From NCBI GenBank assembly GCA_019057775.1, contig JAHLWT010000260.1, positions 1-64,000 on the forward strand: a stretch of DNA of 64,000 nt. Direction: 5' to 3'. Position numbers and translations under genes: made by a program. The notes beneath the pieces are model-generated. The model saw only the letters and a list, made by a program, of their open reading frames with translations, was not told the origin of the DNA and did not search any database. Shown here piece after piece: positions 1-9,729 of the stretch. Source of the stretch: Promethearchaeota archaeon (GTDB taxonomy: Archaea; Asgardarchaeota; Lokiarchaeia; Sigynarchaeales; SOKP01). Position 1 is the stretch's first letter. Each line of letters opens with the position of its first letter.

Positions 1-2762
1 TATTTGTAAACAAATCTTTCAATGTACCAGAGGGTCATGTCCCAATATCGAACTTTTTAGGAACTCCAATTATTTATGATGATAAAGTTATTGGAATTTT
101 TATTGTTGCAAATAAAGAAAGTGATTATGAAGAATATGATGTTAAACAATTAGAATCAATTTCTAATTTAATTGCGCCTATTCTAAGCACAAGATTGGAA
201 AGAGACAGAATAGAGGAAAAGAGAAAAAAAGCAGAGAAAAGAATTTTCAATTTAGCGAAATTTCCCTCTGAAAATCCCAGTCCTATTTTAAGAGTTACTA
301 AAGATCGGGTTATATATGCAAATCAATCAGCTCAAGAGTTGTTTAATGCTTATAAAAGTGAAATCATACCCGATTTATTACGTCAATCTGTAAATAATGT
401 AGTAAATGAGAATTTAGCCCGAAATTTAGAACTTACGCTTCAAAACCGAGTCTATTCATTCGATATTACTCCAATAGAAAATGAATACTATGTGAATATT
501 TATGGGAGAAATATTACAAAGCAGAAAAGAGCTATTAAAAGAATTGAAGATTTAGCACGATTTCCAGAGGAAAACCCGAGTCCTGTATTTAGAGCTACTA
601 AAGATCGTGTTATTTACGCAAATCAAGCTTGCCAAGATGTATTCCACATTTATAGTAGTGAAATTCTTCCACAATTATTTGTAGGAATTGTCAATAAGGC
701 ATTAAATGAGAACCTAGCGAAAAATATAGAAATTCAACTTAATAATAGAACATATTCTCTTAGTGTAACTCCAATCAAAAATACCTATTATGCAAATATT
801 TATGTAATGGATATCACTGAACGCAAAAAGGCAGAAGAAGACCTAAAAAAATCAGAGTATAAACTTAGAGAGCGAGTTAAAGAACTTAATTGTCTTTATG
901 GTCTTTCAAAATTGGTTGAAGTCCCGGATATTTCAATAGAAGAGGTTATTGAAAAAGCTTTAGATCTAATCCACGCTGCTTGGCAATTTCCAGATATAAC
1001 GTGTGCACGAATAATTTATAAAGATACCGAATTCAAGACTGCGAATTTTGTCAAAACAAAATGGAGACAGAAAGCCAATATTGAAGAAGATGAAGAAATA
1101 ATTGGTTCTGTTGAAGTTTATTATTTGAAAAAAATGCCGAAATTTAACGAAGGACCCTTCTTAAAGGAGGAAAGAGATTTAATTAACAGTTTCGCTGAAA
1201 TTTTAGGAAACTTTTTCCAGCGTAAAGAAGTAGAGTTATCTATCAATAGACTAAATTTAGAATTAGAACGAAAAGTAAATGAAAGAACTGAAAAATTAAA
1301 AGAATCAGAACGAAAATTTCGTGGGATATTTGAAGCTATTCCTGACTTGTACTTTCTTATCTCTAAAGATGGTGTGTATTTAGATTTCAATGGTGATGAG
1401 AGTAAACTTTTTTCTTCACCTAAAAAATTTCTTGGTAAAAATGTGAGCGATATAATGCCAAAAGAAAATGCGAAACAAACAATGGAAGCAATAGATAAAA
1501 CGCTTATAACTAGAAAACCAACAATTTATGAATATGCTTTACCTATGAATAATGAAAATCGTCATTACGAAGCACGCTATCTCTATTCCTCGGAAGATAA
1601 AGTATCCGTTTTTATCAGGGATATCACAGATCGTAAGATCACCGAAATAAAACTAAAGAAATCGGAAGAAAAATTTCGAAAAATGATTAACGACTTAGAT
1701 TTTGGTTATTATAACATAACCTATAATGGAAAGATTGTATTCCACAATCCTGTTTTTAATGTAATATTCGGATTTGACCCTTCAGAAGATTTAACTGGAA
1801 TGAGTGCTTTAGATATGTGGTACAATCCCACCGATCGACAGAAGTATTTAAATGAATTAAAAAAAAATAATTCCATTATAAATTTCATCTTCCAAGGAAA
1901 AAATAAAAATAAAGAAAAGATTTTACTTGAATTAAATTCACATTTAGTTAGAGATAAGAATGGAAATCCAACTAATGTTGAAGGAACAGTAATAGATGTT
2001 TCAGATAAGTTTAAACTAGAGCAGAATTTAAAAGAACAAAACATACGGCTGAGAGAAATAAATGTTTTTAAAACAAATCTTTTAAACAGGACGTCTCATG
2101 AACTACAGACTCCCTTAATTTCAATTAAAGGATTTACCGATATTTTATTAGATAGATATGAAGATTATCTGGATGAAGATATGGCAGAGTATTTGGAAAT
2201 AATCAACAAGAATGCTAATCGCCTTGTAAGAACTATTCGTTCAATGATCGATACAGCATATTTTGAAAAAGACCGTCTCAAAATGAATATGTATCTTGAA
2301 GATTTAGCATATCTGATAAGAGACTGTATAAAAAATAATGAACGACTAATAAATTTAAGAAATCATTCTGTTGACATCGACATTCAAGATGTTTTAATAA
2401 CAAAATTCGATAAAGCCTATATTTATCGAGTGTTTGAAAGCGTGTTGGAAAATGCTATTAATAACACTCCTACGGGAGGTAAAATACAAGTTCATTCCAA
2501 AACTCAGAATAATTTTATCATAATCTCAATAAAAGATAATGGGGTGGGATTAACAAAAGAAGAGAAAACCCAAATATTTCAGCCTTTTGGTAAGATCGAG
2601 AGATATGGAAATGGTGTGGACGTGGTTATAGAAGGTCTTGGGCTAAGTTTGTATCTCTGCAAAAAAATAATAGAATTACACAATGGGAAAATTTGGCTAG
2701 ATTCAGCAGGGAAAAATAAAGGTTCTATATTTTACTTTTCTCTTCCATTAGTAAGTGATTAA
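1..2762 (+). CDS. GAF/PAS sensor histidine kinase, 5' end outside window
   Basis: Cytoplasmic sensor kinase cut by the window edge. The frame is open from base 3: the first ~64 codons encode the end of a GAF domain (GTPIIYDDKVIGIFIVAN) and run without a stop into the first internal start-like codon, TTG at 195. Downstream come two near-duplicate PAS-like units (both contain KDRVIYANQ), a second GAF domain, a coiled coil, two more PAS domains, then HisKA and HATPase_c. The H-box histidine is intact (RTSHELQTP). The N-box (LENAINNTP) and G-boxes (DNGVGL, GLGLSLYLC) are present. There is no membrane segment or receiver in the visible part. The segment FGKIERYG is shared with every other kinase in the window. 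The signal sensed is unknown. Confidence 0.9.
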   Translation, partial: FVNKSFNVPEGHVPISNFLGTPIIYDDKVIGIFIVANKESDYEEYDVKQLESISNLIAPILSTRLERDRIEEKRKKAEKRIFNLAKFPSENPSPILRVTKDRVIYANQSAQELFNAYKSEIIPDLLRQSVNNVVNENLARNLELTLQNRVYSFDITPIENEYYVNIYGRNITKQKRAIKRIEDLARFPEENPSPVFRATKDRVIYANQACQDVFHIYSSEILPQLFVGIVNKALNENLAKNIEIQLNNRTYSLSVTPIKNTYYANIYVMDITERKKAEEDLKKSEYKLRERVKELNCLYGLSKLVEVPDISIEEVIEKALDLIHAAWQFPDITCARIIYKDTEFKTANFVKTKWRQKANIEEDEEIIGSVEVYYLKKMPKFNEGPFLKEERDLINSFAEILGNFFQRKEVELSINRLNLELERKVNERTEKLKESERKFRGIFEAIPDLYFLISKDGVYLDFNGDESKLFSSPKKFLGKNVSDIMPKENAKQTMEAIDKTLITRKPTIYEYALPMNNENRHYEARYLYSSEDKVSVFIRDITDRKITEIKLKKSEEKFRKMINDLDFGYYNITYNGKIVFHNPVFNVIFGFDPSEDLTGMSALDMWYNPTDRQKYLNELKKNNSIINFIFQGKNKNKEKILLELNSHLVRDKNGNPTNVEGTVIDVSDKFKLEQNLKEQNIRLREINVFKTNLLNRTSHELQTPLISIKGFTDILLDRYEDYLDEDMAEYLEIINKNANRLVRTIRSMIDTAYFEKDRLKMNMYLEDLAYLIRDCIKNNERLINLRNHSVDIDIQDVLITKFDKAYIYRVFESVLENAINNTPTGGKIQVHSKTQNNFIIISIKDNGVGLTKEEKTQIFQPFGKIERYGNGVDVVIEGLGLSLYLCKKIIELHNGKIWLDSAGKNKGSIFYFSLPLVSD

Positions 2763-3056
2763 ATATTTATCTCTCGAAAAAAAAAATTCAAGTACGTGCT
2801 ATCCAATGATTCGAAATTTATTTTATATTTTTTATAAAACTTTTTATTTCCCTTTATTGTAAGCTTTAAATTGAGAGTTGAAAATTATGTATAGATATTT
2901 CTTATAAAAAAGATTTTTTATTATAAAAAAAGTTTAAATATAAATTCTTTTTTATGATAATTACATTATAAAGTTCTATTTTTTCATAACGAACTTTTTA
3001 AAATGGTAAAAATATATATTAAAAAAAATTAAATATAAAAAAAGTGATATAAAAAA

Positions 3057-4850
3057 ATGAAAATAGGTGTAAGAACAAAATTAGTTCTCTATTTTTTATT
3101 AATTTCGGTTATACCGTTAACAGTAGTAACTGTTTTCTCGACAATTAGCTTGCAAAACTCCTATACGAATGATCGACTTGAACAATTAGAAGCAACCGGC
3201 ATAAATAAGGCATCATTAATTGAGACATGGTTTTCTGAAAGGAAAGGAGATACAGATTTTTTGTCAAGAACTCCTACAATTGAAGATCAGGGTTTGGTAG
3301 CAGGAACTTACGGGGATCCAAATAGAGACCATGCTAGGGAAGAAATAGAAATAATAATGGGTGAAATGATTGAAATATATGGGACATATAATGAGATGTA
3401 CTTTCTCAATACTAGTGGTATTATTGTAGCACAAAAGTCGGCTAGTGGTTGGACTAAAGGACATTCTTTAGGCTCCGATCAATCATCAAAAGAATATTTT
3501 ACTAAGTGTGATGCCCAAAGCACAGATGTAGGTTTTACTTACCTGTCTGACTTTAGAATGTCAAGTAGCGGTGATTATATACAAATTACCGTAGGCTCAG
3601 TTGTTCACACTCATGAAGGTACTTATATAGGTGTACTAGTGACATACATAGATTCTACATTTATTAATGACCTCTTGCATGTTACTGAGGGTTTAGGCAC
3701 TTCAGGTGAAACTTACCTAATAAACCAAGATCTGGAATGGTTAACTACGAGTAAGTTCGATTATTACACTGAAGTGGAAGATTATGCTACTCTTGAAGAC
3801 ACGATCTTAACAGAAACAATTAGTACTAAGGGCATTGTGGAATGTTTCGCAGCACAGGCAGACCTTAAAAAGTCTTCAAATGCCGATTATCGTGGCGTCG
3901 CTGTTATGGGCTCCTACCATTATCTCAAGGTGACTGATGATGGGAGGGCTTGGGTGTTGATTGCGGAAATCGATGTGTCAGAAGCCCTTACGGTACCTAC
4001 AAATTTAATGTGGGTGTCAATCGTGATTATGCTAATTGCTGTCGGAATTGTAGTTGTGTTTGCATTTTTGATTTCGCAACGATTTACAAGACCTTTTATA
4101 CAATTGGATAAAGTTGTTGGCGCAAGTTCAGATGTAAGCGTTAATGTATCGAATATAGCAACAGAATTAGCAGCAAGTTCAAGTGAGGTGAATGCTGCTG
4201 CCGAAGAAATTGCATCAACCACTCAAGAAGTAGCTATGAATACACAGAATCAAGTAACTACTCTAATCGAAATTAATAAAATGGCCAATGAGATTAGTGC
4301 CTTCTCCCATGAAGTCATGGCCTCAACCAAAGATATTAATAAAATAATGGATTTAATTACAAACATTTCCGATCAAACCAATCTACTTGCACTCAATGCG
4401 AGCATAGAAGCAGGAAGGGCAGGAGAGCACGGTCGAGGTTTCGCTGTTGTAGCAGATGAAGTTAGGAAGCTTGCTGAACAATCTCAAAATGCAGTTATTG
4501 AAACAGCTTCAAAAATTGATGAAATTACTGGTAAAGTTAAAATGTCCGTTGAATTAATAACTACAATCACTAAAGACATTGAAGGTGCGACCTCAGCAGG
4601 AGAAGAGAATTCACGAGCCATGGAAGGAATCAGTGCTTCTTCCGAACAGCAAACGGCGTCGATGGAAGAAGTTACGTCAACCGCAAATAAATTAGGAAAC
4701 TTAGCCGAAGAACTGAAAGAAACACTATCAGAAATATCTTCAGAGAATGGTGGGAAAAAGGAAGGTTCAGATAATGGACCTGCTGAAAAGCCAAAAAAAA
4801 AACGATTAGTGAAAGTATCTAGTACTATAAAAAAAATTAGGAAGGATTAA
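3057..4850 (+). CDS. Transmembrane methyl-accepting chemotaxis-type receptor with dCache-like sensor
   Basis: Type I MCP-like receptor of 597 residues. TM1 is at about residues 8-30. An extracytoplasmic region of ~285 residues looks like a double Cache ligand-binding domain. TM2 is at about 317-340 ([18 protein letters not shown]). The cytoplasmic helical hairpin has the conserved tip starting near residue 439 ([20 protein letters not shown]). No clear HAMP domain separates TM2 from the signalling helices. The C-terminal tail is lysine-rich (KPKKKRLVK). The MCP half is closely similar to that of the receptor at 9730-11409. No CheA, CheW, CheR or CheB is nearby, so the partner is unknown. The ATG sits in an A-rich leader without a strong ribosome-binding site. 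Confidence 0.92.
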   Translation: MKIGVRTKLVLYFLLISVIPLTVVTVFSTISLQNSYTNDRLEQLEATGINKASLIETWFSERKGDTDFLSRTPTIEDQGLVAGTYGDPNRDHAREEIEIIMGEMIEIYGTYNEMYFLNTSGIIVAQKSASGWTKGHSLGSDQSSKEYFTKCDAQSTDVGFTYLSDFRMSSSGDYIQITVGSVVHTHEGTYIGVLVTYIDSTFINDLLHVTEGLGTSGETYLINQDLEWLTTSKFDYYTEVEDYATLEDTILTETISTKGIVECFAAQADLKKSSNADYRGVAVMGSYHYLKVTDDGRAWVLIAEIDVSEALTVPTNLMWVSIVIMLIAVGIVVVFAFLISQRFTRPFIQLDKVVGASSDVSVNVSNIATELAASSSEVNAAAEEIASTTQEVAMNTQNQVTTLIEINKMANEISAFSHEVMASTKDINKIMDLITNISDQTNLLALNASIEAGRAGEHGRGFAVVADEVRKLAEQSQNAVIETASKIDEITGKVKMSVELITTITKDIEGATSAGEENSRAMEGISASSEQQTASMEEVTSTANKLGNLAEELKETLSEISSENGGKKEGSDNGPAEKPKKKRLVKVSSTIKKIRKD

Positions 4851-5167
4851 GATATAGAGGATTTCTAAAGTTAATTTTAAATTCTCTTAAAAACTCACTT
4901 TTTTTTTCTTTAAATTAAATTGATAAAATAGATATATAGGTAGATCACTCCAATTTTTCATAATTATATCTTAAGATTCATTTAAAATTTATGGATAATA
5001 TAGAAATTCAAAATTAGATAATACAATAATTATAATAAAAATAAAATAATTATAATAAATAATATTAAGAAGCAATAAAAATACTAGATTTAGAGAAGAG
5101 TTATTCATTACGATTCACATAACATGTTAGAAGTTTTTAATTAGAACTCTGTTTATTTTAAAATAAG
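4851..5167. other. A+T-rich intergenic region, T-run after the receptor gene
   Basis: No coding sequence was recognised in these 317 bases. A run of nine T at 4899-4907 follows the receptor stop by about 50 bases and could act as an archaeal oligo-U termination signal. The remainder would hold the promoter of the next gene, but no convincing TATA/BRE pair stands out from the A+T-rich background. Confidence 0.35.
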
Positions 5168-6022
5168 GTGACTCAGATTACTAACAATGAGAAAAAAACA
5201 GCTGAAATGAAAACGTATGAGGAAGAAACTGGAAAATTTGCAATTTGGCGTGGTAATATAACTGAAAGTTTTAAAAAATGGCAAAAAGGTGAGAAAGTAT
5301 ATGGTGAAGATAAAGAAAGAATTACAATATTACTACATGAAGCTACAAAACTTAAATGGCAAAGGTTTGTAGATATAAAAAAAAGAAAGTTTCCTACCAT
5401 TTCAAAATTAGTAAGGAAAGCCGTAGGTTATTATATTGACATTGGCTCAAAAAATGTAGATATAAAGACAATGTCAGGCCTTTCACATGATTTAAAAGAA
5501 CCTCTTACTGCTATTAAAGGATTTACGGATTTAATTTTGGAAAAACACCGAGATGATTTAGCATTAGAAGTTTTGTTTAATATAAAGGAAATAAATGATC
5601 AATGTTTAGCACTCGAAAGAGTAATAAATAAAGCTTTAAGTGAATACGAAACTGAAAGTTTCGAGTATGATATATTAATTGTTGATGATGATACTTTTGC
5701 AATTAAAGTATTGAGCGATTTTTTTAAATTAAGAAATCGTTCATATAAATCTGTAAAATCTGGACTAGAAGCGCTGCAGATATTAGAAAAAGCACTACCT
5801 AAAATTATATTATTAGATATAATCCTTCCTGAAATGGATGGATATGAGATCTGTAAAATTATAAAATCAGATGATCAATTAAAACATATACCAGTTTTCT
5901 ACATTACTGCTGTTGCAAGTTACGAGGTAGAAAAAAAAATTCAAGGGACAGGAGCAGATGGTTTCTTTTTAAAACCATTTAATTTTACAGAATTTGAAAT
6001 CCTATTCAAATTATTATCATAA
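5168..6022 (+). CDS. RHH-like / HisKA-like / receiver protein with intact phosphotransfer residues
   Basis: A 284-residue response-regulator-like protein with unusual architecture. Residues ~15-40 hold a motif shared with its paralogue at 12398 (TGKFAIW, FKKWQKGE). Residues ~45-90 look like a ribbon-helix-helix fold (strand RITILL, then ISKLVRKAVGYYID), suggesting DNA binding. Residues ~100-155 resemble a HisKA dimerisation/phosphotransfer helix pair with an H-box (SHDLKEPLTAIKGF, His107). Residues ~165-284 are a receiver with the acidic pair (VDDD), phospho-acceptor Asp217 (LLDIILPEMDG), Thr (YITA) and Lys (LKPF). There is no ATPase domain, so phosphate must come from elsewhere, perhaps from the kinase at 6648-8969. 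The GTG start gives an N-terminus that lines up with the paralogue. Confidence 0.85.
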   Translation: MTQITNNEKKTAEMKTYEEETGKFAIWRGNITESFKKWQKGEKVYGEDKERITILLHEATKLKWQRFVDIKKRKFPTISKLVRKAVGYYIDIGSKNVDIKTMSGLSHDLKEPLTAIKGFTDLILEKHRDDLALEVLFNIKEINDQCLALERVINKALSEYETESFEYDILIVDDDTFAIKVLSDFFKLRNRSYKSVKSGLEALQILEKALPKIILLDIILPEMDGYEICKIIKSDDQLKHIPVFYITAVASYEVEKKIQGTGADGFFLKPFNFTEFEILFKLLS

Positions 6023-6074
6023 GAAATAGAAAATAATAAAAATTGAACAAGCAATAAATGAAATTTTGAAAGTG

Positions 6075-6168
6075 ATGGATAGGAAGTATTTAAAACATAT
6101 TAAATAAAATTCGATTTTTACTAGGATTAGTTTTTTAAAGATTGCGATTGATCTATTTTATACAATTA
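6075..6168. repeat. Dispersed ~100 bp repeat, copy A
   Basis: This segment is nearly identical to 17151-17266. Shared stretches include ATAAAATTCGATTTTT and AAGATTGCGATTGATCTATT. Copy B has an extra ~18 bases in the middle that look like a local duplication. Both copies lie in non-coding DNA of the sensory island. I see no terminal inverted repeats, so there is no evidence that it is itself a transposon. Confidence 0.7.
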
Positions 6169-6257
6169 CTCTAAAATTTTCCCCCTAAAGTTCAATAATA
6201 CTTTATGCCTTAAAAATAGTATAGAATATAATTCAGTAAATTTTAGGTAGAAGGCAG

Positions 6258-6606
6258 TCAAATCGTAAATGTACTGCCTTTATTTCTCCCTTGGGATTCG
6301 ACAAAAATAATCCCATTATGTAATTTAATAATTTCATTAGATATATATAACCCTAAACCTGGTCCTTCGATATCAACATCTAAATTTTTCCCATACCTTT
6401 CAATTTTACCAAATATTTTAAATGAATACTCTCCCATTTGAATTCAAGAAATATTGCTATATTCCAAAAATTATCCGAATCTGCAATTACCTCATCAATA
6501 GGCTTTTATTACCTGTTGGAATTCTTCTAAAAAATTTCTTTTCTAATGAATTCACTACTTGTTGTTGTAATTCATTATGATTTATTATTATTATTTGATT
6601 TTCCAT
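6258..6606 (-). pseudogene. Decayed C-terminal end of a histidine kinase (HATPase_c remnant)
   Basis: On the minus strand the last ~60 codons read as a HATPase_c end like the other kinases here: FGKIERYGKNLDV, GLGLYISNEIIKLHNG and GRNKGSTF before a TGA at 6258. Upstream, an N-box-like stretch (QQQVVNSLEKK, then RRIPTGNK) is in another frame and ends in a stop, so at least two frame disruptions are present. No HisKA or sensor part remains. It lies just beyond the 3' end of the intact kinase at 6648 and is probably what is left of a tandem kinase gene. Confidence 0.8.
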
Positions 6607-6647
6607 ACTTCAATTTTCCAAGTTTTCATATTAAAACAGCCCGTTTA

Positions 6648-8969
6648 TTATTTAACAGTTGGAAGAGTAAAGTAAAATGTTGATCCCATATTTTTCCCTT
6701 CAGACTCCATCCAGATTTTTCCACCATGCGATTCCACTATTCTTTTTGAAATGTATAATCCTAACCCGGTGCCATCAATCCCTAAATCAAGTCCTTGACC
6801 ATAACGCTCGATTTTTCCAAATTGTTGAAAGATTTTAGTTTTCTGTTCCTCAGTAAATCCAATACCGTTATCCTTTACCGAAACAACCACAGAATCTTCT
6901 TTTAATTCTGTTTTTACTTCAATCTTACCTATTGGTGGCGTGTACTTAATTGCATTAGTGAGCAAATTTGAAAGAACGTCGTGAATCTCCTCTTTTTCAA
7001 TATTAGCATATAATTCGCTGTGTATATCTAATTTAATTGACTGATTTCTTCTTTCTGACAGCGATCCCAATTCATGTACGCAAAATTTAATGAGAAATGA
7101 TAAATCTTCTTTTTGAAATTTTGGTTTCAATTCAGGTGATTCTAATCGAGACGCTTTTAAAAGGTTGTTTATAATATTCTGAAGTCTTTCGCACCCATCA
7201 TTTATCTCTCTTATTTTTGATATAATAACAGGATCTAATTGATCAGCATATAAAGATAAAATAAGATCAGAGAAACCTTTAATTGAAATGAGGGGGGTTT
7301 TTAATTCATGCGAAGCTCTTCTAAGAAATTCGGACTTCATTATACTTAATTCTTCTAATTTTTTTTCTGATTTTTTAAGTTCGGTGATGTCAGTAGCTAT
7401 TGTAATTAAATGTAGTTTATTGTTTAACCTAATAATCTCCCCTGAAAAAAGTGTTGGGAGGATTTGACCAGATTTCGTTCTTATTTGCACTTCAAGCTCT
7501 TTAGCTCTTTTTTTTTCCTTTAATACGTTTAAAAACCTATTTCTTTCATCGGGATCTACCCATATTTTCAAATCAATAGTGGTTTTACCAATAACATCTT
7601 CACGAGTATACCCTAGAGTTAGTAAAAATCCTTCATTCACATTTACAATTTCATCATCTTCCATTTTAGTTATCGCTAGCAAATTTGGACTTGAATGAAA
7701 AGCTTTTCTGAATTTTTCTTCTGATTCTATCAATTTTTTCTCTACTAACCTTCTTTTAGTGATATCTGCGCAAAATGCCATACTGCCTTCATAATTTCCA
7801 TCATCATTAAAAATGGGAGATGCTCTAACTCTCAAATAAACTTTTGTTCCATTATTGTGAATCATTTTAACATCTCTCTCCGCTGAAATTCCCATTTCTC
7901 TTTTTTTTAGATGAGATTTTGTAATTTTTGCTTCTTTTTCATCCATAAATGAAAAAAATGATCTCCCAATCATATTTTCAACTGTATACCCTAGAATTTT
8001 TGCCATACTTGGATTAACAAAAGAAGTTATTGCATCTGAATCTACTACCCAAACACCTTCTAATGAATTTTCGATTAATCTTCGATATTTTTCCTCAGAT
8101 TCTTTTAACCTTTGCATCATTTCTTTTTTCTCAGTAATATCTGTGATCACTTTAATGCTACCAATTAATTTTCCTTTATAACCTAAATGAGGATAAGTTG
8201 TTATTATAAAATGGTTAGAAGATCCTTTGTAATGTTTCTTTTCTATTTCATAATCATAAGAGTCAAATCCTTCCTTTATTTTTATTAGAGAACATTTATC
8301 TGTGCTACACAATGGGCTTTTCCAGATAGTAGAGCACAATTTGCCTATGACATCACTCTTTTTAAAGTTAAAGGAAGATAAGAACCGTTCGTTTACCCGA
8401 ATAATAACACCTTCTGTATCAGTAATAAATGTTGGGGAAAATTTGTTATATATTTGATCCAATTCGCCATAAACTTTATTGAGTTTTATTATCTGTTTTT
8501 TTCTTTCTGTGATATCGACTTTTTCTTGAGCTATTATCTTCCTCAAAATTAAAAATATTATACTTTTACCAGATTCATCTTTAAAACTTTTACCTCTTAT
8601 CCCATACCGCAGCCACTGCCCATTCCTATGCTTTAGCAGTCCCTTATATTTTGCTTCATGAGTTTCTAAGATATTAGTTAAAAATTGAGAGAAGTTATCA
8701 AACTCACTTGGATGAATAAGATCCCAAATCGCATTCCCTATCAATCTATCCCTTGAATGCCCTATTTGATTTAAGTGATTTGTTTCATTAATATATTCAA
8801 TCTCAAATTTATCATTAATAATTTGAATTAAATCATTGGAACTTTCTGCTAGAAATTTAAAACACTGATTTGAGTAATGTGATAAACATCCTGCAAATTC
8901 GTATCCATTAATATTTAGTGAAGTGATAATGCCCCCCCCATTCTTTAGTGATTTCTTTAGGATTTTCAA
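6648..8969 (-). CDS. Four-PAS sensor histidine kinase
   Basis: Cytoplasmic kinase of 773 residues. Four PAS domains fill roughly residues 30-540. HisKA follows with an intact H-box (RRASHELKTP), then HATPase_c with N-box (LLTNAIKYTPP) and G-boxes (DNGIGF, GTGLGLYIS). The second PAS carries closely spaced cysteines (KLCSTIW, LCSTDKCSL), also seen in the kinase at 13346. The assigned start is a TTG. A run of eight G at codons 11-13 directly follows a T, making an out-of-frame ATG; a ninth G would put that ATG in frame with the kinase. It lies convergent to the RHH-HisKA-receiver gene at 5168, a plausible partner by proximity. Confidence 0.92.
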   Translation of the reverse strand: MKILKKSLKNGGGIITSLNINGYEFAGCLSHYSNQCFKFLAESSNDLIQIINDKFEIEYINETNHLNQIGHSRDRLIGNAIWDLIHPSEFDNFSQFLTNILETHEAKYKGLLKHRNGQWLRYGIRGKSFKDESGKSIIFLILRKIIAQEKVDITERKKQIIKLNKVYGELDQIYNKFSPTFITDTEGVIIRVNERFLSSFNFKKSDVIGKLCSTIWKSPLCSTDKCSLIKIKEGFDSYDYEIEKKHYKGSSNHFIITTYPHLGYKGKLIGSIKVITDITEKKEMMQRLKESEEKYRRLIENSLEGVWVVDSDAITSFVNPSMAKILGYTVENMIGRSFFSFMDEKEAKITKSHLKKREMGISAERDVKMIHNNGTKVYLRVRASPIFNDDGNYEGSMAFCADITKRRLVEKKLIESEEKFRKAFHSSPNLLAITKMEDDEIVNVNEGFLLTLGYTREDVIGKTTIDLKIWVDPDERNRFLNVLKEKKRAKELEVQIRTKSGQILPTLFSGEIIRLNNKLHLITIATDITELKKSEKKLEELSIMKSEFLRRASHELKTPLISIKGFSDLILSLYADQLDPVIISKIREINDGCERLQNIINNLLKASRLESPELKPKFQKEDLSFLIKFCVHELGSLSERRNQSIKLDIHSELYANIEKEEIHDVLSNLLTNAIKYTPPIGKIEVKTELKEDSVVVSVKDNGIGFTEEQKTKIFQQFGKIERYGQGLDLGIDGTGLGLYISKRIVESHGGKIWMESEGKNMGSTFYFTLPTVK

Positions 8970-9067
8970 AACTACAAAGTTTCAAATAAATTAGATAAAT
9001 AATTCAACCTTAACTCTTATATTGTGAATAATCTTTTTATATGTGGCGTTTGTTTCTTATTTTATAA

Positions 9068-9093
9068 TAAATCCAATGAAATTATTGGATTTA
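9068..9093. promoter_or_regulatory. Perfect 10 bp inverted repeat upstream of PAS kinase
   Basis: The arms TAAATCCAAT and ATTGGATTTA are separated by six bases. The site lies about 100 bases upstream of the minus-strand kinase start (8969). The symmetry and position would fit an operator, for example for a ribbon-helix-helix protein, but an A+T-rich background produces such repeats fairly easily. Confidence 0.3.
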
Positions 9094-9458
9094 CCAATCT
9101 GATTTGAGATTAATTAATTATTATTGTATAATTCTTTTAATGTTTTATTATATAGTATAATAAAAATTTAATTTATAACTTTTGTTATAATTCTCACATA
9201 TTAAAAATTATATAAAAAAATGAAATATTATCATTATTTTCACAGAAAGATTTTTATTATAACTCTTTTGATTTATTTTAAACTGCTCTACAATAATTAT
9301 ATCTAAGAGAGAAATTATTAGATGAAATGAGTATACCAACTAATTTAACCGAGAAAGATAACGAAGATAGATTATAGCAAAATTGAATTTAATGATATAA
9401 TATGATATTTTTTTAAAGTTCATATTAATAAAAAAATTTGAAATATAAATAGAATTTA

Positions 9459-9525
9459 GGGGTTTATCTTTTATAAGATAAACCCCAGGGAGCTAGCGAG
9501 GAAGATTTTTAAGGATTAGCTCGCT
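9459..9525. ncRNA. GC-rich double hairpin, candidate structured RNA element
   Basis: A perfect 12 bp stem with a four-base loop occupies 9459-9486 (GGGGTTTATCTT, loop TTAT, complement). It is followed at once by a second, looser stem (AGCGAG at 9495-9500 with CTCGCT at 9520-9525). The stretch is clearly richer in G+C than the surrounding intergenic DNA. It is ~240 bases beyond the end of the receptor gene at 9730 and ~490 bases from the kinase start, too far for a simple terminator of either. A small RNA is possible; strand and transcription are unknown. Confidence 0.35.
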
Positions 9526-9639
9526 TAACTGAAGATTTCTAATTATATTAATAATAATCTACTAATGGAATTAATATTATAATCATTATTTATGGGATCA
9601 TTAAATTTCCTTAGTTCACTATTTTTACATATGATTGAT

Positions 9640-9696
9640 AAAAAAAAAATAAAGAATTAAGCCCACCTGAAGAATTTAAATCTTTTTCTGGCTTAA
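9640..9696 (-). terminator. Terminator-like hairpin with T-run after the receptor gene
   Basis: Read on the minus strand, the stem TTAAGCC/GGCTTAA (9657-9696, long loop) begins 33 bases after the receptor stop. It is followed by a run of ten T (complement of the A-run 9640-9649). The stem is modest, but the oligo-U run alone is a typical archaeal termination signal. Confidence 0.45.
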
Positions 9697-9729
9697 CTTT
9701 TCTTTAAGAAATATTTAGTTTTTTGATTT

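Larger units (their letters stand above)
8970..9729. other. 760 bp intergenic region with inverted repeats
   Basis: No protein-coding gene was recognised here. The region between the kinase and the second receptor contains a perfect 10 bp inverted repeat (9068-9093), a GC-rich double hairpin (9459-9525) and a terminator-like hairpin for the receptor gene (9640-9696), each listed separately. The rest is plain A+T-rich sequence, including what should be the promoter of the minus-strand kinase just above 8969. Confidence 0.5.

Noticed and set aside
1121..1390. Minus-strand open frames inside the first kinase gene (and many similar ones antisense to other kinases)
   Set aside because: They lie wholly antisense to clearly coding sequence and encode low-complexity Ser/Phe/Lys-rich products without motifs.
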